Shown here: piece after piece, positions 1 through 11,165 of the stretch
Layout: every line of letters begins with the position of its first letter
Position numbering within the stretch: the stretch's first letter is position 1
Source of the DNA: Amblyornis subalaris
Taxonomy: Eukaryota; Chordata; Aves; Passeriformes; Ptilonorhynchidae
Reading direction: 5' to 3'
Assembly: GCA_018881555.1 (NCBI GenBank)
Contig: JACAXG010000125.1
Location: 1,927,604 to 1,991,603 of the forward strand
DNA: 64,000 nt
The notes under the pieces: model-generated
Told to the model about the DNA's origin: nothing
The model's database searches: none
The model's input: only the letters and a program-made list of their open reading frames with translations
Program-made: the position numbers and the translations under genes

Positions 1-682
1 GAAGAAGAAACTCTCAGAGGGTAATTAGGCAGTGGTGGATTCTTCCCAACTTGAGGCACTCTGGATTAAAACCTGCCTGGCTTTTAGGAGCTCTGGAAAC
101 AGAGCTGAGCTGGGTTGCTCCAAGAACCCTTTGAAACCATGGGTTTCTTGGTGTGGATCCTTTAGGAGTCTCAAAACTCGGAGCAGGAAATGACCTTGGC
201 ATGAGAAGCAGGCAGGGATGACAGGACTTCCCTCCCATCCTTCAGACATTCATTTTCCACCTGGGAATGTGCGTTGGGAAGGGAATAGTTACAGCTTCTG
301 GCCTGACCAGTGGTCTACCCCCACAGAGTGGTCAACTGGAAATTTGATCCCAAAAGATTTCAACACCANGACTATCAGGAATCTCCAGGGTTTTTATTTG
401 TTTAGCTCTTGTTTTAGAGTAGGATTTTCTCATGTTTTCAGTTATGAGTNAAGTGTTGCCTTCAGAATGAGGACGCATGACAATGACTAATTAAAAAAAC
501 TTTAAATTTACCAACTTTCGCAATTCCATGTCGACCTAATGGAGAAGAATATAAGAAACGGAGATCTTCCTTGACATTTTGAGAGGCTGGTTGTTTTAGT
601 GCCCATTTTTATAATTATTAAAGATAATGGATTTCCTGACAACAGCAGCAAAAAAATTATTGTGCATCACTTAAATTTAGTT

Positions 683-770
683 GAAGATGTCCCTGCTCAT
701 TGCAGCGGGGTTGGACTTGTTGACCTTTAAATGTCCTTTCCAACCCAAACCATTCTATGATTTTATGATA
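683..770 (+). mobile_element. CR1 LINE 3'-end fragment
   Basis: The sequence matches the avian CR1 3' terminus: TGTCCCTGC, a GGGTTGGACT-like core, CCTTTCCAACCCAAACCATT and the terminal TCTATGATTTTATGAT tail. Only about 90 bp of the 3' end is present, as expected from 5' truncation during target-primed insertion. Confidence 0.85.
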
Positions 771-1938
771 GTCCTTTTATAACATTATTGGAAGCAGAGG
801 TTGGCTCTGCCCGCTGAAACAATCCAGCTGACAAATTCTGGCTTTTGGGAAAAAAAAAAACAGCTTCACTGTTCAAATTATACACCCAGAGAGCTGGGAA
901 AACATGGTTAAAAAGCGTCCTGGTGCAGCCACATCTTGGATTTCCTGCTGCAGAACACGAGGCCTGATGAGGCAGGAGAATTAACCCAGGAAATGGGGAC
1001 AGGCTACTTGGCTTTTGTTGAAGCCACGAAGAGTCAGGCTGTAGTTCTAAAACAAAGTGGAGGCTTTTCAATTATCATTATATGAGCCTATTGGGGAAAA
1101 AAAAAAAAGAAAAAGAGGAAAAGAATGGGAACGGTAGAGCAGAATCTCATCTGACTTCAGTTGGTAAAACTCCATAGGCTTTGCTGAATTTACATTAGAG
1201 CAGCTTCAGATCTGCATCTTTTCAAGTTTACTTCAAATGTCCCCTTTGAGCCTGGAAATCTGGAGAACTTGGGAGCATTTGATGCGATCCCCAAGCAATA
1301 CAAAGGGGAGCCTGTTCTAATTGGGACCGTCTCATTAGCATTCAACGCCACACNGAAAAGATGACAAAGGGCTGTGGCTGACCTTTCATTTCCCTCCATG
1401 CTGCCAAGCTTATGATAACACTTGTTTGAACTTCATTAACACCATTTAATTGCCTGCATCACAATCAATATGATGTTTCCCTGCCGGAGCCTGGCACCGA
1501 GGCGGGGATGTGGGAGACTGAAAAGGGGCAGAGCACAAAAAGCGGAAGCCAAAGAGTTTTTTTTCCATTTCACACTGGTGCCCCAAATACCTGCAGTGCT
1601 GCAAGGAGAGGAACTGGAGCTTTTTTTTNCCCCTCATCCCTGCAGGGACTCGGTCTCCTTTTGGCTGCTTATTGTGCATTGAAAATGGCCCCTCAAAGGA
1701 AAACTTAAAGTCAATGCAGACAATCACAAGTGTTCTTAGCTTAAGAGTCATCCCATTAAGACCATTCCAAATGGGCTTGCCAGGTTTTGGATTAAAAGAA
1801 CTTAAAGTGATCTGATATGTGGGATTTGGAGTNATAACACCTGCATTTTATTGTGTTAACCTGGGTGCAAACACTTCCTGACTTATCTGGTGGTACCCAA
1901 ATCCTGGGTCCATGATCTCATCTATTTTTTTTTCCCTT

Positions 1939-2224
1939 ACAAGGGCAGATAGTAACAGGATGAGGTGGAACAATTTTACACTAAAAGGGGGAGAGTTAGG
2001 TAAGATATTAGGAGGACATCCTTCACTCAGAGGGGAGGAAGGCCCTGGCACAGGTTGCCCAGAGAAGCTGTGGCTGCCCCATCCTTGGAAGTGTCCAAGG
2101 CCAGGTTGGACAGGGCTTGGAGCAACCTGGGATAGTGGAAGGTGTCCCTGCCCATGGCAGGGGTTGGAATGAGAGGATCTTTAAGATCCCTTCCAGCACA
2201 AATCATTCTGTGATTCAACTATTC
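1939..2224 (+). mobile_element. CR1 LINE 3'-end fragment
   Basis: A plus-strand CR1 tail containing GGCACAGGTTGCCCAGAGAA, GTGGCTGCCCCATCC, GGAGCAACCTGGGATAGTGG and a terminal ATTCTGTGATT. The 5' part is diverged (AAGATATTAGGAGGACATCC) but recognisable. It lies in the plexin intron in the sense orientation. Confidence 0.9.
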
Positions 2225-2675
2225 ATGAAGCCACTATGATTTGCATCCCATTAGCCTTTAGAGGTCTTAAGCTTGCTAGGCAGTGCTTTGAGAGTGTGTT
2301 TGGAGTGCACAAAACCCATTTGGGGTCTCACCTACTGTCAGCTTGGGGTTTCAGGGCTCTCCAGTCACTAGAACATCTCTACCTATGCAGTGCTTGTGAT
2401 GTCTGTTGGCCACTCTGCAGCTGACTTCAGCAAGAAAGACAAATCCGACCAGTTTAATATGATAAATGTTACCAGCTGCATGCACCGCAACATTGTAAGT
2501 TATTCAGGTTTTAAGCAGAAGCTCCGAGGGCTTTAAAAAAGAGCATCACATGACAAGTGCAAATCCTGGCTCTACTTCCAGAGCCAGTCTGCTGTGCCCC
2601 CTCTCTCNCTGCCAGAGAGAAGGCTCAGGAAGCAGCACACCAAGGGTCAAGGCAGGGGGTGTTGTCAGCAGAGAT

Positions 2676-2860
2676 AATAAAATCCAGTGCTGGAAGGGGC
2701 CTCGGGAGGTCAGCCCGACCATCTCCTGCCTCAGGGCAGGATCAGCTCTGTCTAAAGCCTTCNTGGCAGATGCTTGTCTAGCCCTTTCTTAAAGGCCTCC
2801 AACAACAGAGCCCCNGCTGTCCTCAGGCAATCCATCCCCNTGCTTCCCTGTCCTTCCCAT
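2676..2860 (-). mobile_element. Older CR1 LINE fragment, antisense
   Basis: Read on the minus strand this is a diverged CR1 3' region. The plus strand shows the hallmarks CTGGAAGGGGCCTCGGGAGG, CAGGGCAGGATCAGC, GGCAGATGCTTGTCTAGCC and CTTAAAGGCCTCCAA. The family differs from the common young copies elsewhere in the window and resembles the older CR1-X/Y type. Family assignment is from memory and needs a repeat-library search. Confidence 0.75.
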
Positions 2861-3332
2861 CAGAGTGTTTTCCCTGCCGGGCAGCCAGAATCTCCCTGGC
2901 TGTAATTAAAGCCCACGCATCCCCCGGGCAGGGGGTACGGCTCATTCCCTGCCTCTCTGGGGCAGCTTTCGGTGTATCTGGAGACTGCTCGCTTGTCTCG
3001 CTTCGCTTTTTATCTCCAAAAAAAGCCCCCGATGTTTTCCCGTGGCAGTAACGAGCTGTGCTCAGGCAGCGCAGCCTCCAGCAGGTGAAAATGTGTCCAC
3101 ACGTGGAGGGTACAGCCCCAAACGTCCTCTGCACCGAGGTGGTGCTAGATGGTTTCTCCTCCCAGAGGAGCTACCTGTGCACCAATTCACTCCTCAGCCA
3201 TGGAATCAGCGCTGTCCATCCCTTCTCCATTCTTTATTCTGAGGTGAAAAGCAGCAGGAAAAGCCAAAACCAGGCGAAATAAAATCATTCCCCTGCCTAG
3301 GGCTTGCATACACAGACAGAATCGTGCCCTCA

Positions 3333-3500
3333 AACACTTTGGGTTAGAAGGGACCTTAAAGATCACCCAGTTCCACCCCCTGCCATGGGCAGGAACACCT
3401 TCCACTATCCCTGGCTGGTCCAAACCCCATCCAGCCTGGCCTTGAGCACTTCCAGGGATGGAGCAGCCACAGTTTCCATGGGCAATCTATCCCAGTGCCN
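3333..3500 (-). mobile_element. CR1 LINE fragment, antisense
   Basis: The plus strand reads TTTGGGTTAGAAGGGACCTT, AAAGATCACCCAGTTCCA, GGAACACCTTCCACTATCCC and a GGCCTTGAGCACTTCCAGGG segment, the reverse complement of the CR1 3' end. It is truncated after the position equivalent to TGCCCAGAGAAGC. Confidence 0.88.
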
Positions 3501-3704
3501 CAGCAGCGGCTCAGATGCTCCCCAGGAAACTAGAACTGCCATCCCATGTCAGCACAAGCGCTGACAGCGNGTCCTTGCGGTGCTTCACTGCATCCCGTCA
3601 AAGAGCTGGTTGTTCCCGAGCTTTCCATCAGCCCTTCCCTGCTGTAACAGGCCCCCGTATCCCTTTCGGGCACCTCTCCCTCCTTCAGCGCTCTGGATAC
3701 AGGC

Positions 3705-3890
3705 GGCTATTGCATAACCCTAATTATGTTATTGCTGTAATTGCGTCTGCCGTCTGCAGCACATGGATTCGTTACAAGCTTTTCATATGCTAAAATGGTT
3801 ATTAATGAGCGCGGTCCCATCCCAGCCACAAACAACAGCCGCGACAAAGAGATCTTTTGGAAGGCAATTAGCTCCATGCTAAGCTGCCTA
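3705..3890. promoter_or_regulatory. Candidate conserved noncoding element (intronic)
   Basis: A repeat-free AT-rich island lying inside GC-richer intron. It holds several TAAT homeodomain cores (CCTAATTATG, GCTGTAATTGCG, GTTATTAATGAGC, GGCAATTAGC). No open reading frame or repeat explains it. The regulatory role is inferred from composition only; conservation was not tested. Confidence 0.3.
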
Positions 3891-4090
3891 AACCATGGGC
3901 TGGGCTGGGAAATTTGAGGCCGGGGAGGAAGCACTGGCAGCGTGGCTTTTCTCTTCTCTTTTGATGAGTTAATGAGTTACGGAGTGGCAGCAGGAACAGT
4001 CATCCTTGTGAAACAGCTCCGCTAAGGAGCCCTTCCCGGTTGGCACCGAGGGAAAGAGCGTTTATCCCTGGATAAACAGAGGGCAGGAGA

Positions 4091-4132
4091 TATTCCCGGG
4101 TCGCTGTGGTGTATTCCCGGGTCACTGTTGTG
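4091..4132. repeat. 21-bp tandem duplication
   Basis: Two adjacent copies of a 21-bp unit (TATTCCCGGGTC followed by GCTGTGGTG or ACTGTTGTG), differing at two positions. Each carries a CCCGGG site. This looks like a small slippage duplication with no apparent function. Confidence 0.8.
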
Positions 4133-4146
4133 TTGCTTTCCTTGGG

Positions 4147-4200
4147 AAAACAAAGCAAAACAAAGCAAAACAAAACAAAACAAAAAACAAAAGGCAAAAC
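4147..4200. repeat. A-rich (AAAAC/AAAGC)n low-complexity tract
   Basis: A run of short AAAAC and AAAGC units on the plus strand. It does not follow a recognisable retrotransposon 3' end, so I treat it as simple sequence rather than a poly(A) tail. Confidence 0.85.
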
Positions 4201-6074
4201 AGGGAAAGATGAGTTTGTGGAAGGAACAATTATTTTTTCAGGATAAGAGGGAGCACTGTATGCTGGTGCATCCCAAATCCTTCTCCATAGATCAGTGGCA
4301 GGGGATGGTCTCATGGGCTACCCAGTTCCAGCCAGGCTGGGTTACTGTGCTCGTGATTCCTATGAGGACACATCCCATGGCCTGGTTATCCTCACATCCT
4401 CCATCTGCGCTGGAGTGCTGGAATGATGGCTTTACCCCAATTTCTCATNATTTTAAATTCTTATGAAGTCTAACGAACAAATTTCCTGTCACATCCTTGA
4501 ACAGCCTTGNGGTAAGAATGGAGGCTGCCCCTGTATTCAGGGGAAACTCAAACACATAAGGCTGGATCTTTTGATAGGCATCTAAGGATCTTCTGGAAAC
4601 AGCTGGGAAAGGATCCACTGGAGATGAGCAAAACTGGAGTACAGAAGTAGCAGCAAATCTGCTCAAGACTCACTCTTGACCCTTTGGAGGCAGGTTAAGC
4701 TAAATTTGCTGCTTTGCTTTGTCACCTTTCTGCCTCATTCGGAGGGAATCTGGCTCNGCCTTGTGTTCCCAACCTCCCACTGGCTCTGGAAGTGTGAGTC
4801 AAAGCCTTGTCCGTGTCCCAGCTGAGACCTGGTGGCCCTCAGGTGACAGAGCACCTGGCTGGCCCTGGCACTGCCACCCAGCCCAGCTCTGGTGTGCAGG
4901 GTGATGGAAGCAGCACAGGCAGCCTCGCAAATTCCAGCAGTGGAAATGTAAGCACCTCTGGGGTTTGTTGACAGCTTCTCAGTGGTTTCTGCATTAGGGG
5001 TATGCAAATGGCAGAGAGGCCCTAAGTACCTCTGAGGATCCGGGCTGGAACAGGAGGTAAATAAAGACTCAGCAGGGATGTTGTCATCTCCCTGCTAGGA
5101 TGCTTTAACACACACATTCATCATTTCTTTAGAGAGCACAGTGATGGCTTCATTAGAAACTCTTCTGCATAAATAAGTCGCTGGGCCATGGCAGAATTTG
5201 GATGGAAGGATATTATGTCTTCTCACTCCGTTAGTTTGGGGTATTGGTACATGTTTTTTCCCTTTCTTTTTCTTTTATTTTTGCCACAAAACACACTTCC
5301 ACAATACCTTGGTTTGCAGTGTTGCTGGGAAATGACCGCTCAGGTGTGTGATGCCAGGGAACTGAGTCTGGAGGAGACCTGGATGCTTTGGTGGGTGATG
5401 GTCCATGAGCCCAGAACACTGAGATCACAGCCTGGGGAGACTGTTATGGCCAGAGACACCCTCCAGCCCTGAAACTCTGACTCTTGAAACTCAGATTTGT
5501 GCATCCTGTCCTTCACTCCAGGGAGCATTTCCTGCTGCTTTCCGTTGTTTGGATGAGTCATGGGAATGTTGTGCTGCTGGGAAATGATCTCTGCAGGGCT
5601 GGAAAGGGATGGGGAAGCTTCCAGACCCTCNTGAGTCACAGACTCAAGAGGCTGTTGCTCCCAGGTGGAAGGGAAGCAGGGGAAACTTGGAGAAGCAGAC
5701 AATTCGTGTGTCTGTGCTGCACTTTTTGGAAGCACCCTGCCCCTACACCCACTATCCCACACCATTTGGTGACAGCTGAACCAGGGAGGAAAAGGAGAAT
5801 TTTAACTGNTTGTCAGAGCCAGACTGGCACCTCTGCTTTCCTCCAGAGACCTGGTTTATTTTTGNTGCNATGAATCCNCTTNTCTTCTCATTTCACCCAT
5901 CAGGAGGNTGCCTACCCAGTATTCATGAAGAGCTGGACTCTTCTCCATGGGCTCTTCTCAGGCACCATAAATCAACGCATTTTGCTGCATTGCATCCTGT
6001 TTTCCCCACAAGTTTGTGAACTGTGCTGGTGGCACCCGGATTTAGGGTTTTTTTCTGGTACCAAGGCACCTTGC

Positions 6075-6142
6075 TTTTTGACCAGAAGATCCCTTGGGTT
6101 TTGACCATAAGATTCCTTGTTTTATGACCATAAGATTCCTTG
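6075..6142. repeat. Minisatellite of about 21-24 bp units
   Basis: Three consecutive units of the form TTTTGACCATAAGATTCCTTG, with substitutions and small length changes. Units 2 and 3 are nearly identical, while unit 1 reads GACCAGAAGATCCCTTGGG. A weaker fourth unit may precede them near 6053. Confidence 0.8.
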
Positions 6143-7021
6143 TTTTCTCAGCAATGTCGTGGATGCCACCAGTTCCTGATGCTTTTCCTCCTGTCTGTGA
6201 AGCACGGGTCTGATTTTGTCCTGCAGGCGATGCCGAGACCTGTTTAAGTTTTTCTGGGGGTGGCAAAGGTCTAGGAATATTCATTCATCCTGCTCAGTGT
6301 CTTCTCCTGGAGGTAGTTCTGCAGGACAGGTCCTGGGATTTCTGGATGCTCACTTTACTCACAGACAACTGTTCAGGTCCATTTGGGGACAGAAGGCTAG
6401 GCAGAGTGTAAAGAAAAACAATCCNACACCGCTCTTCACTGGAGCATTGGGAGTGATCAATATTTAGACCATGGGACTGAGTTAGGATTTTTGGCTGGTG
6501 CTGAGCCCAGAAGACAAGATGCCAGGAGTCCAGGGACAGTGATGTTTTTGTGCCCGCTGGAAGTTGCAGCAAAATTAAGGAGGTTTGCGTGAGGTTTTTA
6601 TGATGAGCCAGAATCNAGATCTTGAAAAAGTCAGGCAAGAAGGACCTCTGCCTCCCATGCCTTCCTCTCCCAAGNGTTCCATCAACATCCCACCACCAAA
6701 ACCAGGATAGCAGCTGAGACCGACCCATTGCAGCAAATCAGGATGGGATTGAAGGGCGCAAACCCGGACTGAGCACAACTGGAGCCTCNTGGTGTGGAAG
6801 GGTTTCCCCCCGCGCTCTTGCACTGCGCCGTCTTCCACGGGAGACTCCAGCAGCTGCTCACCCCGCTCTGGCACGGGGAGTGTTTTCCCACTCATCCACC
6901 TCAAGGATCCTCATCATCCAGCACTTCCATGTCCCATTTCTCTGCAGTGGAGAGCAGCCTCCAGCTCCGCAGGTGTCTCCACGCTGTTTACAGGACACCT
7001 GTCAGCTCTTTTGGCTCCCNG

Positions 7022-7215
7022 TCCCCTCTGCCTCCTAATTATAAAATTGTGGATTGCTGCAGCTACGGGCTTTTCTTTTTTTTCTTCTTCTTCTTCTTTT
7101 TTTTTTTTTCCCTCCTGCACAAAATGTCAAATTGCAGAAATTAAAAATGTAAATGATGGCGTCTAATTAACCGGTTGACAGCAGAGCACAGCTGCGAGTG
7201 ACAGTGACTGATTAC
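7022..7215. promoter_or_regulatory. Candidate conserved noncoding element (intronic)
   Basis: An AT-rich segment about 1 kb upstream of the penultimate plexin exon. It contains CCTAATTATAAAATTG and GCGTCTAATTAACCGG, with a T/TTC pyrimidine tract between them at 7071-7112. It has no CR1 similarity and no coding frame. Regulatory function is a guess from the homeodomain-type motifs. Confidence 0.25.
7071..7112. repeat. Pyrimidine tract (T/TTC)n
   Basis: An uninterrupted T-rich and TTC-repeat tract ending in TCCCTCCTGCAC. It is too far from the 8029 exon to be that exon's polypyrimidine tract, so it is annotated as simple repeat. Confidence 0.85.
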
Positions 7216-8028
7216 CTGCTGCAAACCTTGTCCTCCAAGACCTGCCTTACCCGGGGGACAGAGGACAGCAAAAACAGCAACTTCCTTAAAGAGACACCAC
7301 TCTGCAGATGGAGCCTGTTGGGCAATGATCCTGGGGGATCCAGGCCCTATGGATAAAACCCCCGTCCTCCTTAGCTCAAGGGGAACGGTGTTGACTCCTA
7401 AGAAAAGCACATTTTTCCCAGTCAGACTGGATTTGAAGGCTGTTTTCACAAATATCATGCCAGGTTAAAATTTGGGGTGAAAAGGAGATGCTGAGCAGCA
7501 GTGGAGTCGCTGGGACAGACTAGACTGAGTGGGGGAGGTGGGTGGTGTTAGCAATGGGGCAGACGTATTGGTGAGAATGGTGCCAGAAAGAATACAAAGG
7601 TTTGGGTTTTTTCTGTGTATGGGAGGGAAATCCTGAGCTCTCTGTGGGCAGCAGGGTCTGTCTGGGACTGGAGCAAGGGCTTAAAGCCCTTGAAGGCCTG
7701 AAAAAGGAACCCAGCTTCAATCCAGCTCCTGATGGCACAGGGAAGTTTACAGGATACTCTTTGGGTCTTCAATCTCAGATTAGGGTGGANTGAATACAAC
7801 GCATGTCTGGTGCTGAGGATTGGTGCTGAGGATTAGTGCTTCACTCATTTCCACTTTGGCTAAATCATCTCTCTTGCTCTAAAAGAAGAGCATGAGCAGG
7901 TATTTCACTGATTCACCAGATGAGCCCAACACTTCTAGATGCGTTTTTCTCTCCTTATTGTTGGTGACTTTCATCTCTTGAGCCGCTGCTCTGTCCCCTC
8001 AAGACACACCTGGGTTTCNGTCCCTCAG

Positions 8029-8179
8029 GTACTACTCAGACATCGCCAAGATGCCAGCCATCAGCGACCAGGACATGAACGCCTACCTGGCCGAGCAGTC
8101 TCGCATGCACATGAACGAGTTCAACACCATGAGCGCGCTCTCCGAGATCTACTCCTACGTGGGCAAGTACAGCGAGGAG
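8029..8179 (+). CDS. PLXNA2: Plexin-A2, penultimate coding exon
   Basis: This exon encodes 50 complete codons starting [20 protein letters not shown] and ending [10 protein letters not shown]. The first base (G) completes a codon begun in the upstream exon. The acceptor is TCCCTCAG before G8029, and the donor is GAGGAG followed by GTGAGAG at 8180. Plexin-A proteins are single-pass receptors for semaphorins, acting with neuropilins in axon guidance. Their cytoplasmic region is a split GAP domain for small Ras/Rap GTPases, and this exon lies in its C-terminal part. The [20 protein letters not shown] stretch fits plexin-A2 better than A1 (HLSQFNSMSALHEI-like) or A4, as I recall them. The frame continues exactly into the exon at 8875. 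Confidence 0.93.
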
Positions 8180-8874
8180 GTGAGAGCCTGGCGGCAGGCC
8201 TGGGGGACCAGGGACAGCCCACCCATCCCCAGGGCCCTGCCTGGGTCATACAGCTTCATCCTGGCTAGGGGGATGGTGGATTTAAGGAATGAGAAGCAAG
8301 GCTTGGGGTTTGAAAAGGGAAGGTCTGGGATTTGGGGTCTCCCCAGCACTCCTCTGTCGGGATCCCTGTTGTTTTTGTGTCCCACTGTTGGTCAGTCAGG
8401 TTCAGCTGGTTTGCGGTAGCTGATGGTCAGATGTGAACTCGCTGCAGAGGAGCCCTACATGAGCTCTACATCCAGCGTGGCCAGAAGTTGTTTAAGAACA
8501 TGTGCCCAGTGTCGTTCCAGATAGCCTAAGGCACCCAAGAATGGTCCAGCACAGACTTTAAGGTGTCCANCATTGAAAGCCACATAGGACCCCTTTGGGC
8601 ATCTCAAGTGGCATGGCCAGGTGCTGGATAAAGCTGGTAAAAAACTGATCTCCAGGATAAGAATCCATTTAATTTAATCCAGAGGTCTGCATTTAGTCAG
8701 ATCAATCCCAAACTGCGTCCCTAGTTCCCTGCTGGCTCATGCTTGGCATGATCTAACCAAGCCTGGGACTACCTTAGAGAAAGCTGGCCCACATTTGCTG
8801 CTGTAAGATGCTGGACTCAGTCATTTTGGGGAAAAAAAATAATCCCTGTCACTTCTTCCTCTCTCCTTTTCTAG
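8180..8874 (+). other. PLXNA2: Last PLXNA2 intron
   Basis: A 695-bp phase 0 intron bounded by the GTGAGAG donor and a CTCTCCTTTTCTAG acceptor. The acceptor is preceded by a good polypyrimidine tract (8849-8872). I see no repeat, RNA gene or second coding frame inside it. Confidence 0.93.
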
Positions 8875-8970
8875 ATTCTCGGGGCCCTCGATCAAGACGA
8901 CCAGGCTGGGAAACAGAAACTTGCCTACAAACTTGAACAAGTCATAACCCTCATGAGCATAGACAGCTGA
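8875..8970 (+). CDS. PLXNA2: Plexin-A2, final coding exon with stop codon
   Basis: Thirty-one codons and a TGA stop at 8968-8970. The sequence begins [14 protein letters not shown] and ends [13 protein letters not shown]. This is the extreme C-terminus of plexin-A2 in the cytoplasmic GAP region. From memory, the vertebrate plexin-A2 C-terminus ends in [12 protein letters not shown], whereas plexin-A1 ends LEQVVDTMALSS, which supports the A2 assignment. Together with the 8029-8179 exon it gives 81 complete residues of a protein of about 1,890, so more than 95 percent of the gene lies upstream of this window. The frame is intact, with no N or frameshift in either exon. Confidence 0.93.
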   Translation: MLGALDQDDQAGKQKLAYKLEQVITLMSIDS

Positions 8971-9090
8971 GAACTGTCCTGCCAGGGACACCCTGGGAGG
9001 GATAAACCAAGTCGTGCCTCACTCAAGATCATCATCTTTACCAAGTGCAAGTTTTGATGGGCTGTAAGCAGAGTCACCCGAACAGCGCTC

Positions 9091-9148
9091 TTCTCTCTCC
9101 TCTCTCTCTCTCTTTCTCCCTCTCTTTCTCTCTTTTCCTTCTCTTCCC
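9091..9148 (+). repeat. CT-rich pyrimidine tract in the 3' UTR
   Basis: A run of TCTC and CTTT units about 120 bp after the plexin stop codon. Such tracts can bind polypyrimidine-tract proteins in mRNA, but that is only a family-level possibility here. Confidence 0.85.
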
Positions 9149-9293
9149 AAATCTACGGACAAAGCGACAGAGCCCCAGGGGTTAAAAGAAAAGACTGCAG
9201 AGGGATCTTGGCTCTGGGGCCGTGAAGACATTCGGGTGGAGCTCTCCTTTTCACAGCTTCAACTCTGCCTTTTGCCCTAGAGATAAACTCTTG

Positions 9294-9294
<1 letters not shown>

Positions 9295-9332
<38 letters not shown>
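9295..9332 (+). repeat. (AC)19 dinucleotide microsatellite in the 3' UTR
   Basis: Nineteen uninterrupted AC units on the plus (transcribed) strand, so the mRNA would carry (AC)n. It is likely length-polymorphic. CA-repeat RNA is a known hnRNP L ligand. Confidence 0.97.
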
Positions 9333-9336
<4 letters not shown>

Positions 9337-11125
9337 ACCCACCAACCCTCCCCCGGCATCACATCACCACTCTGCAGAGGCGGAACTGGGAGGAAGCTTC
9401 TGTCATGCTGCTTTAACTGCCCTCCGAGGGCTGGAGGACATGGAAATGAACTCAGTATTACTCAAGTCTCCCCCAGGGGAAGGGGAAGGCAGCCTGCCTG
9501 TGGGGCTCCTGGAGGGCAGGGCAAATCCAGGTCCTCTCCTGCGGAGCCATTGCAACTCTCTCTCTCGATAGTGACCCACCGGGAGAGGAACCCTGTGGCT
9601 CCCGAGAAACGCCACAGCTCCGTCCAGAGCGGGACCGCTGCGGCTGTCCCTGCCTGGCCAAACAGCTGCTCCCTTGGGGCAGGGAAAGGGTCAAGAGGGG
9701 AGGAGGAGACCGACACTCCCCTGCCCATGTGTTTCATATGGTTCTTCTTATTTTTCCAAGAGACGTGTGTCCCCCTCCNTCTTTCCCGTTGTGTCCTGTT
9801 GGTNGTAGCACTGCAGCAAAACGCTCTCTCTGCTCAGTGACATCCCACTGGTGGTGGTGGTGGTTCTGCTCCTCCTCGTGATGGACAGCACAGCATCCCC
9901 CTCGTTCCCACCTCGGCTTGGAAAGCAGGAGCCACAGGCCTCGTTTTGTTCCAGGCAGGGAGCTCAGCCTCGAAAGAAGAACCAGAGGGATTTTTTTTTT
10001 TTTTAAAGCTGTCCGTTCTTTCCATTTTGTTTCCTCAGCTGGAACAAAGCTGTTGTTTTCCCACAGTGGAATATCAGAGGGATACTGAAAGGCTTGCCGT
10101 GAAGTGAGGTGGTGCATGGGACTGATGGTAAAACCCTCCTTTCGAGCCACTNCTGAGAGGAAATGTCACCACACATTTTGGAAGGAAATCTTGGAGGAAA
10201 TCCAAATGAAACACTGCAAAAAATTCTTCTACCTAGATCCCCCAGCCGAACTGCCTGTCTCCTGGAGGTCTCTGATCCGCTGTGAGCCCGTCTGCCTTTT
10301 GGTGCCAACNCCTGGCCTTTCCTCTTCTCCAGTTCTGGAACCAACAGGCCATGCTGAAGGCACAGTTGCTGCTTGGGAAGGATTTTATCTCTCTTTGCAC
10401 TTCTTATCCCTTCAGAGATCGCTGCCACCATGGGACAGTTGTAGNGGATCACCCTATCTCTGTCCCATCCTCTGCTCAGCTTCTCCAGAACAACATCTCA
10501 ACCTGTTTGNCAGCCAACCAAAGGGGAGTGAGCTCCTGCATCCCTTCTGCCTTCAGCTGTCCTGTTCACGCGGCTGCCAGCCTGGAAAACACCGCGGTGA
10601 GAGACCCTCGGGGTGTGGAGAACCTTCCTTGTACACCATGGAGGCAAGAGCTGGGTCAGCATTCATCTCCNCAAAAATGAGCAGAGCTCACAAAGAGATG
10701 GAGGAGTGGCTGGAGAACCAGCCCACATCCACCTCACCCCATCCTCAGAGCCACAGCCTGGATCTGCTCTGCACCTGGAGGGAGGGAGGGGTGCAGACAG
10801 GGGCGTGTAAATTGATTCCAGGGCGAGTCCATTTGGGTTTGTTCCTGTCTCTTGCTATCGCAGCAGAACCTCTTGGGAGCGGCAGATCCGGAGTGTGTGC
10901 GCGCGGGGGGATGCGGTGCAGGAGTCACTCAGCGGGGGGAGGTTTCCTTCAGCCCAGCAGATACACACGTAGGCGAGCCTAAAACCACTCAAAGAGCAGC
11001 AGTCCGAGACTGGACGTGTCTGTGGGGGAGAACATCACCAGATCCACGCGGAAACAGCAAACTTAGGGACACGCCTTGGTTCTAAACCCCCAGACGTTTC
11101 TCTCTCGATTCTAATTCTGATTATT

Positions 11126-11165
11126 TTGTGCGTGTGCGTGTGTATCTGTGTGCGCGTGTGCGTCC
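11126..11165 (+). repeat. Alternating GT/GC purine-pyrimidine stretch
   Basis: Mostly alternating GTGCGTGTGCGTGTGT and GTGTGCGCGTGTGCGT blocks, separated by ATCT. The sequence has Z-DNA-forming composition. It lies in the presumed plexin 3' UTR. Confidence 0.7.

Larger units (their letters stand above)
1..8028 (+). other. PLXNA2: PLXNA2 intron (3' part), upstream of the penultimate exon
   Basis: This stretch precedes the splice acceptor at 8027-8028 and is read as intron because the next exon continues a plexin reading frame in mid-codon. I looked for the preceding plexin exon, which should end in a segment like SYKSWVER followed by a GT donor, and did not see it. The intron therefore begins before the window. 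It contains four CR1 fragments (683-770, 1939-2224, 2676-2860, 3333-3500), short tandem duplications near 4091 and 6075, an A-rich AAAAC tract near 4147, a pyrimidine tract near 7071 and two AT-rich islands that may be regulatory. The rest has no feature I can name. Confidence 0.75.

Noticed and set aside
1..8028. Earlier plexin exons
   Set aside because: I searched for the conserved segment that should precede YYSDIAKM (SYKSWVER-like, followed by a GT donor) and found no match. They appear to lie upstream of the window.
10104..10982. 292-codon plus-strand open frame
   Set aside because: It lies in the presumed plexin 3' UTR, contains several Ns that hide possible stops, and has no recognisable domain or splice structure.
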